A DNA stretch of 64,000 bases from Bacillaceae bacterium IKA-2 (GCA_031761875.1 CP134492.1:3534001-3598000), one strand, 5' to 3'; positions 48,837 through 58,130 are shown, counted from the first letter of the stretch. Numbers and translations: made by a program. Notes: a model not told the origin generated them from the letters alone.

Positions 48837-49820
48837 TTATGGCATTAGCTGGCCACGGGAAGCAACATAAAGGGAATACCATTCATCTCTTGTCATAAGT
48901 TTAGATTGACTGATCGCATCTTGACAATTTTTAATCCGCTCAAGATTTACTGAACCGATCACTGGTTGGATCATTGCTGGATGGCGCATTAACCAACCGA
49001 GAACTATAGCTTCTAATGTTGTATTATTTTTAGTAGCCATTTGTTCAACGAGCAGTTTCGTTTTCATGTACGCTTCTGTAGGATTTTCCATTTCCCGTCC
49101 TGAATAAATTCCTTTGGCTAATGGACTCCATGCTTGAATTTGAATATTCTCCAATAGACAATGCTCAATAATCCCTTCGGAAAAATTAAAGTTTGTTCCT
49201 TTTTCTTGGTTAACTAGCACCCCTTGTTCAAGCCAATCTAGCTTCTGTAAGTTCAACTCTAACTGATTAACAACAATTGGCACTGTACAATATTTTTGTA
49301 GTAATTTCATTTGGGGAACATTCATATTAGATACGCCGAAATGCCGAACTTTTCCTGATTTTTCTAAAATTTCAAATGTATCTGCCACTTCATCTGGCTC
49401 CATTAATGGATCTGGGCGATGTAACAATAATATATCTATATACTCAACACCCAGTCTTGCTAAAATACCGTCGACAGAGTTAAGGATATGCTCTGTAGAA
49501 AAATCATATCGATTTGGTAACTCACCCTCTGGGAATCGAATACCACATTTGGATTGGAGGACAATTTTTTCTCTAAGCTCTGGGCGACGTTTTAAAACTT
49601 CACCAAACACTTTTTCTGCTTTCCCAAACGTATAAATATCTGCATGATCAAACATCGTTATCCCACTAGCAAGAGCTGCATCAACGACACGCTCTCCTTG
49701 TAAAATATCTTCTTCAGTAATCGGATTATTATTCCAACCACCACCTAATCCCATACAACCCATGATGAGACGACTCGTTGTAATCTTTCGTTGCTCTAAC
49801 GCCATTTTTTTCATATTCAA
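48837..49820 (-). CDS. Aldo/keto reductase
   Basis: NADPH-dependent oxidoreductase of the AKR fold, 327 residues. The catalytic tetrad can be followed: FDHADIYTFGKAEKVFGE (Asp and Tyr), IVLQSKCGIRF (Lys), LLHRPDP (His). Similar in appearance to B. subtilis YcsN-type reductases. Its substrate is unknown. The start ATG 49820 (MNMKKMALEQ) follows GCGAGGAG. Confidence 0.85.
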   Translation of the reverse strand: MNMKKMALEQRKITTSRLIMGCMGLGGGWNNNPITEEDILQGERVVDAALASGITMFDHADIYTFGKAEKVFGEVLKRRPELREKIVLQSKCGIRFPEGELPNRYDFSTEHILNSVDGILARLGVEYIDILLLHRPDPLMEPDEVADTFEILEKSGKVRHFGVSNMNVPQMKLLQKYCTVPIVVNQLELNLQKLDWLEQGVLVNQEKGTNFNFSEGIIEHCLLENIQIQAWSPLAKGIYSGREMENPTEAYMKTKLLVEQMATKNNTTLEAIVLGWLMRHPAMIQPVIGSVNLERIKNCQDAISQSKLMTRDEWYSLYVASRGQLMP

Positions 49821-49932
49821 TCTCCTCGCTTCTTTCTATATAAAAGTATACACCGATTCGTATAGGAAATAAATTAGAAGCGGATGAATTTTTGAGAAAT
49901 CAAATTATCTAATACAGGCCCGTAAATTTTAA

Positions 49933-50103
49933 CAAGACTTTTTCAATATTTATTTTAGGGCCTTAAAAGGCGAGTCAATTGGAATTGAGATGTCTGAAAA
50001 AATTGTCCGTGGCGATTTAGATGAGGAAAGTCGTGAACTGATCGGAGAAATCTTGGACCACGATAGACAACATACTTATTTGTTGAACAGTTTTTTACAA
50101 TAA
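49933..50103 (+). pseudogene. Remnant of a helical, possibly ferritin-like gene
   Basis: An open frame that ends in a natural stop codon but has no start or ribosome site. The peptide FRALKGESIGIEMSEKIVRG DLDEESRELIGEILDHDRQH.. is an amphipathic helix pair with the E...H spacing of ferritin-like or coat-protein helical bundles. It looks like the C-terminal end of a decayed gene. The family is not certain. Confidence 0.35.
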
Positions 50104-50301
50104 TGAAGCAACAACAGATATTTGAAGTCCTAAATAGGTAAAAAAGCCGCTGATCATTGATTCGTTCCCTTATAATGAGACAAATAGTCTAGATAACAGG
50201 CCGCAGTTCACATCGCGTCGATTTTTACTTTTGTAAATATAGTTACCTTCTCCGGAATAGGATAAGTCCTTCAATCATAATTTCGTAAAGAGGTGATTGT
50301 G

Positions 50302-50385
50302 ATGCTGCGATTTTTGTTAATTATGTACGTACTGAAAAAGACAAACATTATCAAAAAGAAAATTGTTTTTTTTATTACTATATGA
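50302..50385 (+). CDS. Possible 27-residue membrane peptide
   Basis: ATG at 50302 follows AAAGAGGTGATTG, a good ribosome site. The peptide MLRFLLIMYVLKKTNIIKKK continues IVFFITI: two short hydrophobic stretches around a lysine patch. A terminator follows at 50.43 kb. It may be a small membrane protein or noise; no family recognised. Confidence 0.3.
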   Translation: MLRFLLIMYVLKKTNIIKKKIVFFITI

Positions 50386-50432
50386 TGTTTATAAGCTGCT
50401 AGTTCAATTAACTCAATAAAATTTCAACTACT

Positions 50433-50463
50433 TCCTAACCTAATCTTCGGTTTAGGTTTTTTG
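50433..50463 (+). terminator. Terminator after the small ORF
   Basis: AACCTAA-TCTTCGG-TTTAGGTT followed by TTTT, with a UUCG-type loop. Confidence 0.65.
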
Positions 50464-50598
50464 TTATTTTATTAAAGAAGTGAGAAAATATTTATAATCC
50501 AAAAAAATATAAGTGCGTGTTCAAAATGGCGAATTTGACTAAACTCGGTCTATGATTATTAGACTTTTTGAATTTCCTCTTTAAGGTAGGTTTTTATA

Positions 50599-51426
50599 AT
50601 GATATTTCGAATCACATATAATTCAAACGAGTATAAAGTTAAAGGCTACCTCGGTTTACCTAATCACGTTGCAGCGACAAGATTCAAACTAGCTCGCTTT
50701 TTTAATGAAATTAAACCAATTGAGCGAGTATCCTACTCGATTATTCCTAGCTCTGCCCATCTAGAGACGATAAAGATGCCTTGTATCATTTATTGTCGCG
50801 GCGGGATTGGCCATTTTGGACGGGTAAAACCTAATTGGGTAGAAGCGTTTGCCAATCAAGGCTATCTCATTTTTGCTCCTTGCTATCGTGGCAATGAAGG
50901 AGGAGAAGGGCGTGATGAGTTTGGCGGCGCTGACAAAGAAGATGTTGATGCCGCTGTTCGGCTACTTCAAACGCTTCCTTTTGTTGATAAAAATAAAATA
51001 TCAATTATGGGTTTTTCTCGAGGTTCGATTAACGCCACTCAAACAGCTATCACAATGCCTACCATTGATAAATTAATTCTTTGGGGCGGAGTTTCTGACT
51101 TAACTCAAACCTATGAAGAACGAGTTGATTTACGCCGAATGCTAAAGCGAGTCATCGGTGGTACACCTAGAAAATTTCCTGACGCTTATGAGGCAAGATC
51201 ACCCATTCAGCTCGCGAGCAAGATTTCATGCCCAGTTCTGATTATCCATGGTACAAAAGATGCGCAAGTAGACATTAGTCATGGAATAAATATGTACTCT
51301 GAACTAAAACATTTACAAAAAGAGGTAACACTCCACTCTTATAATGGTTATGGTCACCACCTTCCACTCCCTGTTCGCTTGTTAGCTATTAAGAGAATGT
51401 TTGACTGGATTACAAGAAAAGCGTAA
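50599..51426 (+). CDS. Alpha/beta hydrolase (S9 peptidase-like)
   Basis: Serine hydrolase of the dienelactone/prolyl-oligopeptidase group, 275 residues. Nucleophile elbow GFSRGS (Ser near residue 146), acid in HGTKDAQV and His in GYGHHL make a full catalytic triad. The GREEGR-like GNEGGEGRDEFGG stretch in front of the oxyanion region is typical of YtmA-like peptidases. The cellular substrate is unknown. The final codons lie in a relic of the cruciform repeat (ACAAGAAAAGCGTAAGCG). Confidence 0.82.
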   Translation: MIFRITYNSNEYKVKGYLGLPNHVAATRFKLARFFNEIKPIERVSYSIIPSSAHLETIKMPCIIYCRGGIGHFGRVKPNWVEAFANQGYLIFAPCYRGNEGGEGRDEFGGADKEDVDAAVRLLQTLPFVDKNKISIMGFSRGSINATQTAITMPTIDKLILWGGVSDLTQTYEERVDLRRMLKRVIGGTPRKFPDAYEARSPIQLASKISCPVLIIHGTKDAQVDISHGINMYSELKHLQKEVTLHSYNGYGHHLPLPVRLLAIKRMFDWITRKA

Positions 51427-51556
51427 GCGACCAACTTGCTGGTTAAAGTTAAAACATTCTTACGACTGGAATATTAAAAAAAAAATCATAAATTCTTCAA
51501 TCCAAACTCATACTATTACTACTAAAAAAATACTGCCACGGAATGGATTGTAGTAA

Positions 51557-52390
51557 ATGAAAAAAAAGAACCGAATCCCATTTATTATTTTAATAATTAT
51601 TCATACAACTTTACTTACCTATACGTTTTATAAAATTAAAGATCGTAAAAGGTTGTTTGTGCTTCTAATGTCAAATATCGGCTTCGCTTATCTTTTTGAA
51701 TATATTGTTCTTAATATTTTTCAAGCATATCGCTACAAGCCTAGCATCTTTAAAAATAAACATTTGGACAATACATTAGGGGCAATTTTCTCGCAAGCCA
51801 TTTACATTCCTTTTACTGGTGTCTTTATCTCTGCCTTTCAATTGGGTTGGAAGGTAAAGCTTTTCTTTGTAGCCTATTTCTTTGCTATTGAAAATCTGTT
51901 TATTAAAATAGGTGTTTTCAAAACGAACTGGTGGAAAACGGTGTATACAGCTCCGCTACTCCCCATTTTTTTTATGATTAGTAATTTTTGGTACAAGCAC
52001 CTGAAACGAGGGACGCCTATTATTTTACATATGTCACTGTTTCATATATTAATCGTCATTAATGCTAATGTCCTCTACCTATTAGCCGCATTTAGGAAGT
52101 TACGTTTCGGTCGAGGATCGATTCACTCTTGGCGAGAGCATTTTGCCCTTGCACCTTTGTATGCAATTAGTTCATCAATTATCACAACATGGTCCCTGAG
52201 AAAAGGAAATTGGTTCACTACCGTGAAGGTATTTATTTTTTTCCTAGTAAAAGATTGGATTCTAAAAAAGAGTCGCCTTTTAAAATTAAACTTTTCACTC
52301 GGTTACTTTAATATGCTCTATCATTTATTTATGCTTATCATAGCGCTATACTTTAAAAAATTACTGTCTACAATGCAAAAAAAGTCGTAA
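51557..52390 (+). CDS. Multi-spanning membrane protein, CBO0543-like
   Basis: 277 residues, about eight hydrophobic segments separated by lysine/arginine-rich loops. It resembles the CBO0543 group of bacillar membrane proteins, known mostly from genome sequences; I recognise it by overall look rather than by a motif. No function is assigned. Confidence 0.5.
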   Translation: MKKKNRIPFIILIIIHTTLLTYTFYKIKDRKRLFVLLMSNIGFAYLFEYIVLNIFQAYRYKPSIFKNKHLDNTLGAIFSQAIYIPFTGVFISAFQLGWKVKLFFVAYFFAIENLFIKIGVFKTNWWKTVYTAPLLPIFFMISNFWYKHLKRGTPIILHMSLFHILIVINANVLYLLAAFRKLRFGRGSIHSWREHFALAPLYAISSSIITTWSLRKGNWFTTVKVFIFFLVKDWILKKSRLLKLNFSLGYFNMLYHLFMLIIALYFKKLLSTMQKKS

Positions 52391-52509
52391 GTATAAGGGT
52401 TATTCTTACGAGCTGGTTTTTTAATCTAAACTATTAACTTAAACTTAACCCATAATAGGTCGAGATATTATATAATCGGTGTAAGTTAATATGCTTAGGA
52501 GGTTTTTTC

Positions 52510-52869
52510 TTGGAAAAATTAATGTTTATTCAAACGGGAATGGGGGCCGACCTTCATGGTCAAGACGTTACAAAAGCATCCATTCGTGCGGTTCAAAATG
52601 CGATTCATACGAATTCAATGCCTGGACTAAGATCGGTATTACCAGAGAACAGCTTAAAAAACATGAAAGTGCACGTAAAGCTGGCGATTCCATGCGAAAA
52701 GGAGACACTTAACGTCGAAGCAGTTAAACAAGTTCTCCCCTTCGGACAAGTATCAATTGAAGTCATGGACGGTGGTATGGCAACAACAAGTGGGGTTGTT
52801 TTGGAAGAAAAAGGTGATAAAAACGATCTTATGTATATTGTTATCGCTTCTATTGAAGTTGGCTATTAA
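52510..52869 (+). CDS. Lin0512-type conserved protein
   Basis: 119 residues: FIQTGMGADLHGQDVTKAS at the start and GGMATTSGVVLEEKGD near the end match the Lin0512 (DUF) family of small conserved proteins with a ring-forming, chorismate-mutase-like fold. TTGG... precedes the ATG and the leader has AGGAGG. Function unknown; widespread in Bacillales and Clostridia. Confidence 0.75.
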   Translation: MEKLMFIQTGMGADLHGQDVTKASIRAVQNAIHTNSMPGLRSVLPENSLKNMKVHVKLAIPCEKETLNVEAVKQVLPFGQVSIEVMDGGMATTSGVVLEEKGDKNDLMYIVIASIEVGY

Positions 52870-52884
52870 AAATTATTTTGTTGA

Positions 52885-52916
52885 AAGAGCCTGGAATACC
52901 AAGCTCTTTTTTCGTT
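52885..52916 (+). terminator. Terminator of the Lin0512-type gene
   Basis: AGAGCCTGGAATACCAAGCTCTTTTTT: a short imperfect stem with a T run. Confidence 0.5.
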
Positions 52917-52966
52917 AAAAATGGCAACTCCCTTTTGTAGAACGGTGCTTTTCTACATTGATATTG

Positions 52967-54325
52967 CTATTTTAAAAACATCTTGATTTTTTTTAATCCA
53001 CCTTTGACATTAGGATAGCGAAATGGAATATCAAATTTTGTCGTTTGCTTCAAGATGCTTTTTTGATGAGAAAAAGTATCAAAGCTACCTTTGCCATGAT
53101 AGGCACCGACTCCACTTGAGCCTACACCACCAAAAGGTAAATAAGGTGAGGTAATATGATAAATCGTATCGTTGATACAGCCACCACCAAATGAAAGATT
53201 ATCGATAATCTTTTTTTGCACTTTTTCATTATCTGAAAATATATATAGAGCTAATGGATTTGGCGTGTCTTGAATTTTATTAATGACTTCGCTTAAATTT
53301 CCAAATTCTAGGACTGGTAAAATTGGTCCGAAAATTTCGTCTTCCATTACTTTATCATCCCACGTTACATCTGTAAGTACGGTCGGTTCGATAAACAGCT
53401 TCTCCTGATCAATTTCCCCGCCAAAAAAAATTGTCCCTGAATGTAAAAAATTACTTAGACGTTGGAAGTGTCTTTCACTGACAATTCGCGTGAAATTTTC
53501 ACGTTCACTAAACATTTCAGCAATAGCTGCAGTTAATAACTTTAAAAACGGCTCTTTAATCTTTTTATGGACATACAAATAATCTGGAGCTACACATGTT
53601 TGTCCAGCATTAATAAACTTCCCCCAGGCAATTCGTTTTGCGGCTAGTGCTAAGTTTGCTTGTTCATCGACAATACATGGACTCTTCCCACCAAGTTCTA
53701 ACGTAACTGGCGTTAAATTTTTTGCCGCCGCTTCCATAATCACTTTTCCTACGGGTACGCTTCCTGTAAAAAATATGTAATCGAGTGGCTCACGAAGTAA
53801 TGCTTGACTTGTTTCAACAGCTCCTTCTTCAACAGTAATAAATTCCTCTGGAAAGGTGGCTTTAATTAACTTGGCTAGAACCGCTGAAGCATTTGGTGTT
53901 AGTTCTGATGGTTTCAAGATTGCACAGTTCCCTGCTGCAATCGCGCCGATTAAAGGAGCAACAGCAAGTTGAAATGGATAATTCCAAGGAGCAATAATTA
54001 ACGTCACACCGTACGGCTCTGAATAAATCATGCTTGTCGAGCCTAGATGAGTCATTGGTGTTTTTACTTTTTGCGGCTTCACCCACTCTTTTAAATTTTT
54101 TAATACGAAGCGGATTTCATGAAGAACAAAGCCAATTTCTGTTGCATACGCATCAAACTCTGTTTTATTAAGATCTTGATGCAGTGCTTTTACCAACTCC
54201 ACTTCATGATCTCTCACAGCTTTTCGAAGCGCTTCTAATGCCTTAATTCGATACACTATTTCCTTTGTCTTTCCTGTTCGAAAAAACATACGCTGTTTTT
54301 CAATTAACTCTTTATAATTTTGCAT
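52967..54325 (-). CDS. Aldehyde dehydrogenase (ALDH3/YwdH type)
   Basis: NAD(P)-dependent oxidation of aldehydes. 452 residues, the shorter ALDH3 length. PWNYPFQLAV binds the cofactor, VTLELGGKSPCIV has the general-base Glu, NAGQTCVAPDY the nucleophilic Cys, and FGPILPVLEF the late motif. Like B. subtilis YwdH. Single gene, convergent with the Lin0512-type gene. Confidence 0.9.
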   Translation of the reverse strand: MQNYKELIEKQRMFFRTGKTKEIVYRIKALEALRKAVRDHEVELVKALHQDLNKTEFDAYATEIGFVLHEIRFVLKNLKEWVKPQKVKTPMTHLGSTSMIYSEPYGVTLIIAPWNYPFQLAVAPLIGAIAAGNCAILKPSELTPNASAVLAKLIKATFPEEFITVEEGAVETSQALLREPLDYIFFTGSVPVGKVIMEAAAKNLTPVTLELGGKSPCIVDEQANLALAAKRIAWGKFINAGQTCVAPDYLYVHKKIKEPFLKLLTAAIAEMFSERENFTRIVSERHFQRLSNFLHSGTIFFGGEIDQEKLFIEPTVLTDVTWDDKVMEDEIFGPILPVLEFGNLSEVINKIQDTPNPLALYIFSDNEKVQKKIIDNLSFGGGCINDTIYHITSPYLPFGGVGSSGVGAYHGKGSFDTFSHQKSILKQTTKFDIPFRYPNVKGGLKKIKMFLK

Positions 54326-54505
54326 CGAATATACGCCCTCCTAATGAAAATCTATTGTTTGTTTCATCATAGCTAAATATATGATAAAATCCAACCTATG
54401 TATTATAATTTAGTAGTATCTATTCAAAACCACTATGATACTAAGAAACTTTTCTACATCAATTCTCTTTAATTTTTCATCAACTTTGTTTAAGGAGATG
54501 ATCAT

Positions 54506-55678
54506 TTGATTGCGATCGTAACCGTATTAATTATTTTTGCTGCGCTTGTAATTTTTATTCAAGCCCAGCGCTTACATAAATTAAGTAAAAAGTACAACTT
54601 ATTAGAAAAAGCCGTTAACAGAGCGGGGGCTGGCATTACAATTAGTGACCCTAATCAAGCAGATAATCCGTTAATTTATGTGAGCGATGGTTTTTATCAT
54701 ATGACGGGCTATCAAACTAGCGAAGTACTGGCTAGAAACTGCCGCTTTCTACAAGGCACAGAAACAGATCAAGAAACAGTAACTAAAATAAGGCAGGCCA
54801 TTAGTTCTGGACAATCCGTACAAGTTGAACTATTGAATTATCGAAAAGATGGAACACCTTTTTGGAATGAGTTATCGATCAATCCAATTTATGAACACAA
54901 TAGATTACGTTATTTTGTTGGTATCCAAAAAGATGTAACGATCCGAAGAAAACTTCAGCTAGAGTTAGAAAAGGACCTGCTAATCGCCAAAAACATACAA
55001 AAAAGTTTATTAAGTGCCACTATTGATAATGAAACAGTAAGGATAGAAGGCTATTTACAACCTAGCAGCCAACTTGCTGGAGACATGTACATGTGGTATC
55101 AACTTGATCATAACCGTTATGCATTATTACTCATCGATGTCATGGGACATGGAGTCGCATCTGCTATGATTGCAAATTCAATTCATATTCTTGCTAGACG
55201 GTATATGTTAAAGGATACACCACCCGCTAAAATAATTCAGCTACTTAATGAATTTATGTTTACCCTCTTTAATAACCAAAGTGATCAATTATACTTTTTT
55301 ACTGCCATTTACCTAGTTATCGATACGGAAAACAATCTTATTGATTATGTAAATGCTGGTCACCTGCCCATTCTTCATCAAACAGCGACTGGGCAAATCT
55401 TACATCTCGACTCTAATTCAACTCCTGTCGGTATCTTGCCTAATGGTACGTTCTCAGCTGGCAAAATCGATTTTAACAAAGGCGATCGGCTTTTATTATT
55501 CACAGATGGCTTTATTGAAGAAAGTAAACAAGAGTATCAAGACATCCTCAAATCAGTTAAAACTAGTTTAAGCGAATATTCAGGTTCCCCCCCTATTTTT
55601 AATTATCTATTAAATAAACATGCCGATATTCTAAATCATGATGATGATATTACACTTGTAAATATTGAACGAAAATAA
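54506..55678 (+). CDS. LOV-domain PP2C phosphatase (blue-light receptor)
   Basis: 390 residues: an N-terminal membrane helix (about 2-20), a PAS domain with the LOV signature ARNCRFLQG (Cys79, the flavin-adduct cysteine), NYRKDGTPFWNEL and FVGIQKDVT, and a PP2C/SpoIIE phosphatase domain from about 165 on (LAGDMYMWY, DVMGHGVASAM, FTDGFIEE, DDDITLV). LOV with FMN senses blue light, as YtvA does for the sigma-B pathway; here the output is a phosphatase. Start TTG 54506 with AAGGAG 8 nt upstream. Probable partner: an RsbV-type anti-anti-sigma factor (inference). Confidence 0.9.
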   Translation: MIAIVTVLIIFAALVIFIQAQRLHKLSKKYNLLEKAVNRAGAGITISDPNQADNPLIYVSDGFYHMTGYQTSEVLARNCRFLQGTETDQETVTKIRQAISSGQSVQVELLNYRKDGTPFWNELSINPIYEHNRLRYFVGIQKDVTIRRKLQLELEKDLLIAKNIQKSLLSATIDNETVRIEGYLQPSSQLAGDMYMWYQLDHNRYALLLIDVMGHGVASAMIANSIHILARRYMLKDTPPAKIIQLLNEFMFTLFNNQSDQLYFFTAIYLVIDTENNLIDYVNAGHLPILHQTATGQILHLDSNSTPVGILPNGTFSAGKIDFNKGDRLLLFTDGFIEESKQEYQDILKSVKTSLSEYSGSPPIFNYLLNKHADILNHDDDITLVNIERK

Positions 55679-55689
55679 TTGTCCCGATA

Positions 55690-55890
55690 TTAAGAAAGCA
55701 CAAGGCGCCCGCCTATCGGAGAAAAAAACTGGAAGGCCTGTAGTACGCAGCGGTCAGCTCTTAGACCTCAAGTACAGGACTGAGTTGTTCGAGCCGATGG
55801 CGCCTGGAGCTGAGCTAGACAATGAAAAGTGCAAGCGCCTCGGTAGCTGCATCGCAAGTTGAGACATTCGAGAAGCTAGGCAGATTTCTA
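55690..55890. repeat. Relic of the cruciform repeat
   Basis: Diverged pieces: GCACAAGGCGCCCGCC, GAGCTGAGCTAGACAATGAAAAGTGCAAGCGCCTCGGTAGCTGC and GAGACATTCGAGAAGCTAGGC. It ends before a terminator at 55.92 kb. Confidence 0.6.
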
Positions 55891-55923
55891 AGTTAAAATG
55901 TATATCCTTTTTTACCTTTTAAA

Positions 55924-55957
55924 TAAAACTAGGTCATGAAAGTATGATCTAGTTTTT
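55924..55957 (+). terminator. Terminator after the LOV phosphatase
   Basis: AAACTAGGTCATGAAAGTATGATCTAGTTTTTT: imperfect stem with a T run. Confidence 0.75.
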
Positions 55958-56068
55958 TATCCATTTCTATTTATAGCCCTTTTCTCCTTACTAAAGCCAT
56001 TAATCTATAACATTTTTTATTTATTTGCATACGTTAAACTGTACCGCTAATATAAGGAGGTTTTTTGA

Positions 56069-56173
56069 ATGACTGGATATGCACCAACAGCTGGAGCTGG
56101 AGCTGCAGGCTTTGCATTAATTCTAGTATTATTTATTTTACTAGTAATTATCGGCGCTGCTTGGCTTTATTAA
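56069..56173 (+). CDS. YjcZ-type sporulation protein (34 aa)
   Basis: MTGYAPTAGAGAAGFALILV followed by a single hydrophobic helix ending GAAWLY. The glycine/alanine-rich start and FALILVLFILLVIIG segment match the YjcZ/SscA small sporulation proteins. ATAAGGAGG lies 8 nt before the ATG. Too short for usual gene finders. A strong terminator follows at 56.19 kb. Confidence 0.85.
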   Translation: MTGYAPTAGAGAAGFALILVLFILLVIIGAAWLY

Positions 56174-56186
56174 TGTTCGAAACTAG

Positions 56187-56210
56187 GGTGCGTCTAAGCA
56201 GACGCACTTT
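56187..56210 (+). terminator. Terminator of the YjcZ-type gene
   Basis: GTGCGTCTAAGCAGACGCACTTTTTTT: a GC-rich stem with a T run. Confidence 0.9.
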
Positions 56211-56281
56211 TTTTACAACTTTAAAAAAAGGAACTGCCACAAGAGGACAGCTCCAAAGAGTCGACACCTATAATATATCGC

Positions 56282-56623
56282 TTACCAGAAAAATGCGGCG
56301 CCTAAAGCTAAGCCACCAACCGCCGCTAAGGCAACTGGTACAAAATAAGGGTTCCTACCACCGCCGTGGCCGTGGCCGTAACCTCCATAGTTATACCCAG
56401 GATATCCGCCCCCGTAAGCATTATATCCTTGCGTTTGATAGCCTCCATATGCTTGCCCATAACTGTAGCCGTATCCAAAACCGCGTGGACCGGTTACTAC
56501 AGGATCAATCCATACATACTCTTGATCAACTTTTACAATCCTGCCGTGATGAATCTTACCGTTTTTTTCAAAAATATGAACAACTTTACCTTGGTGCTGA
56601 CAGCAAAGATGGTAATTACTCAT
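56282..56623 (-). CDS. Glycine/tyrosine-rich small protein
   Basis: 113 residues. N-terminal 40 form a small beta-like domain (CQHQGKVVHIFEKNGKIHHG), then a YGYSYGQAYGGYQ... stretch of Gly/Tyr repeats, and a C-terminal hydrophobic segment. Gly/Tyr-rich proteins of this size are common among spore or spore-coat proteins of Bacillus, and it sits next to a YjcZ-type gene, so a spore role is possible. No family assigned. Confidence 0.6.
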   Translation of the reverse strand: MSNYHLCCQHQGKVVHIFEKNGKIHHGRIVKVDQEYVWIDPVVTGPRGFGYGYSYGQAYGGYQTQGYNAYGGGYPGYNYGGYGHGHGGGRNPYFVPVALAAVGGLALGAAFFW

Positions 56624-56735
56624 GCTATTTTCAACCTCCTTTTCCCGAGCTCTTACTATTATATTTAGGGCATTTTAACTTGATTGGACAATAACTCAAA
56701 AAGGGCGAAAAAAACAATATTGTTGGATGCTGCGG

Positions 56736-56802
56736 TGTAAGATAGAACCACTCTTACACTCGGTCTAAGATAGAACCACTCTTACACTAGGTATCTGACA
56801 CC
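56736..56802. repeat. Direct repeats and a palindrome upstream of the YppG-like gene
   Basis: TAAGATAGAACCACTCTTACACT occurs twice (56738-56760 and 56766-56788). The motif GTGTAAGA...TCTTACAC is itself inverted. GGTATCTGACACC follows (56790-56802), a variant of the GGTGTCAGACACC palindrome. Confidence 0.6.
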
Positions 56803-56936
56803 ATGTGAATGTTTGGCGGTATCTAACAAACATTACGAAATAGTTTTTTCCTGGGGATTTACCGTTCCATTTTATTTAACTATTCATAGACTAGATTATA
56901 GGTAATGAAAATTCGTTGAAGAGAGGGGGGATCGCC

Positions 56937-57356
56937 GTGTTTCCACAAAGAAACCGAGGTTTTCAACAACCTATACCATATTCACACAATTACAACCAAA
57001 TGTATCATCCACATATGATGGGTTATCCGCAACCACAACCTCCACAAGGTGGTGGACTTTTTGGTAGACCTAGACACGGAAGATATCCTGGACACCCAAG
57101 TCAGCTATCCAATCAATATTATCATCCACAACAAATGCCGCTGCATCAACAATATCAACAGCAACCACCATATCCACAATACCAGCAATATCAACAGCAA
57201 CAGCAACCACCACCTCAAACAAGCCAGTCAATTTTTCATGACCAGAATGGTAACATAGACTTCAAAAAAATTGGTGGTGGGGTTCAAAGCGCTATCGGAC
57301 TGGTTAATCAAGTGAGTCCAATGATGAAAATGCTAGGCGGATTCTTTATAAAATAG
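56937..57356 (+). CDS. YppG-like Gln/Pro/Tyr-rich protein
   Basis: 139 residues: a long low-complexity region rich in Gln, Pro, Tyr and His, then a short conserved C-terminal part, SIFHDQNGNIDFKKIGGGVQ followed by MLGGFF. The ending and composition match YppG of Bacillus. GTG 56937 has GAGGGGGG 6 nt upstream. Function is unknown; it may be a spore-associated protein. Confidence 0.7.
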   Translation: MFPQRNRGFQQPIPYSHNYNQMYHPHMMGYPQPQPPQGGGLFGRPRHGRYPGHPSQLSNQYYHPQQMPLHQQYQQQPPYPQYQQYQQQQQPPPQTSQSIFHDQNGNIDFKKIGGGVQSAIGLVNQVSPMMKMLGGFFIK

Positions 57357-57395
57357 TAGCTAAATGGGAGAGTAATTTTTTTTGTGTTTTAAAGT

Positions 57396-57440
57396 AAAAA
57401 TGACGGTCAACCCATTTCAAGCAGGTGACTGTCATTTTTT
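57396..57440 (+). terminator. Terminator of the YppG-like gene
   Basis: AAAATGACGGTCAACC with a loop and GGTGACTGTCATTTTTT. Confidence 0.75.
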
Positions 57441-57463
57441 CGTGTCTAAATTTATATTGTAAA

Positions 57464-57500
57464 AACTTCACATGGCGCTGACACCATGTGAAGTTTTCAC
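57464..57500 (-). terminator. Terminator of the cys operon
   Basis: AAAACTTCACATGG, 8-nt loop, CCATGTGAAGTTTT, just past the cysC stop codon. Confidence 0.8.
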
Positions 57501-57510
57501 AATCATTAAG

Positions 57511-58104
57511 TTAGATACTGTAATTTGCTTCTAAGAATTTAATAACTTTCATGACACTTGCTTCAATAGACAGTTGATCGGATTTGACAATTAATTCGGG
57601 ATTTATCGGTGCTTCGTATGGTGAGCTGATCCCTGTAAAGTTTGGAATAATACCTGCCCGTGCTTTTTCGTAGAGTCCCTTTGGGTCACGACTTTCACAT
57701 GTCTCTAATGATGCATCAACATAAATTTCAATAAATTCATCGGCATCAACCAATGAACGAACTAGTTCGCGGTCTTCACGAAACGGTGAAATGAATGCGG
57801 TTAATGTGATTACCCCTGCATCAATAAATAACTTTGAGACTTCACCAATGCGACGAATATTTTCCTTTCGATCTGTATCTGAAAATCCAAGCCCTTTATT
57901 CAAGCCCAGACGAACATTATCCCCATCTAAAACATACGTATGAACTTTTCGTTTAAATAACTCTTTTTCAACTGCATTCGCTAGTGTAGACTTACCAGAA
58001 CCTGACAATCCTGTGAACCAGAGAACACAGCTTTTATGACGATTATTTTGCTGTCGCTCTTTTTTGGTAACTGTCGTCTCATGCCAAACAATATTTTCAG
58101 ACAT
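57511..58104 (-). CDS. cysC: Adenylylsulfate kinase
   Basis: Phosphorylates APS to PAPS in assimilatory sulfate reduction. P-loop [14 protein letters not shown] is at about residues 34-47; 197 residues, equal to B. subtilis CysC. Start ATG 58104 has GAGGG upstream; an alternative ATG lies 4 codons further up. Last gene of the cys operon, 26 bp after cysP. Confidence 0.93.
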   Translation of the reverse strand: MSENIVWHETTVTKKERQQNNRHKSCVLWFTGLSGSGKSTLANAVEKELFKRKVHTYVLDGDNVRLGLNKGLGFSDTDRKENIRRIGEVSKLFIDAGVITLTAFISPFREDRELVRSLVDADEFIEIYVDASLETCESRDPKGLYEKARAGIIPNFTGISSPYEAPINPELIVKSDQLSIEASVMKVIKFLEANYSI

Positions 58105-58130
58105 ATTATCCCTCATCTCTATGATTTTTT

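Larger units (their letters stand above)
49821..50598. other. Intergenic region of about 778 bp
   Basis: Holds a ferritin-like gene remnant (49933-50103), a 27-codon ORF with a ribosome site (50302-50385) and a terminator (50433-50463); the rest is AT-rich without other recognisable features. Confidence 0.55.

Noticed and set aside
56065-56694. A 209-codon ORF covering the YjcZ-type gene and the antisense of the Gly/Tyr-rich gene
   Set aside because: It crosses a strong terminator and two better-supported genes in other frames.
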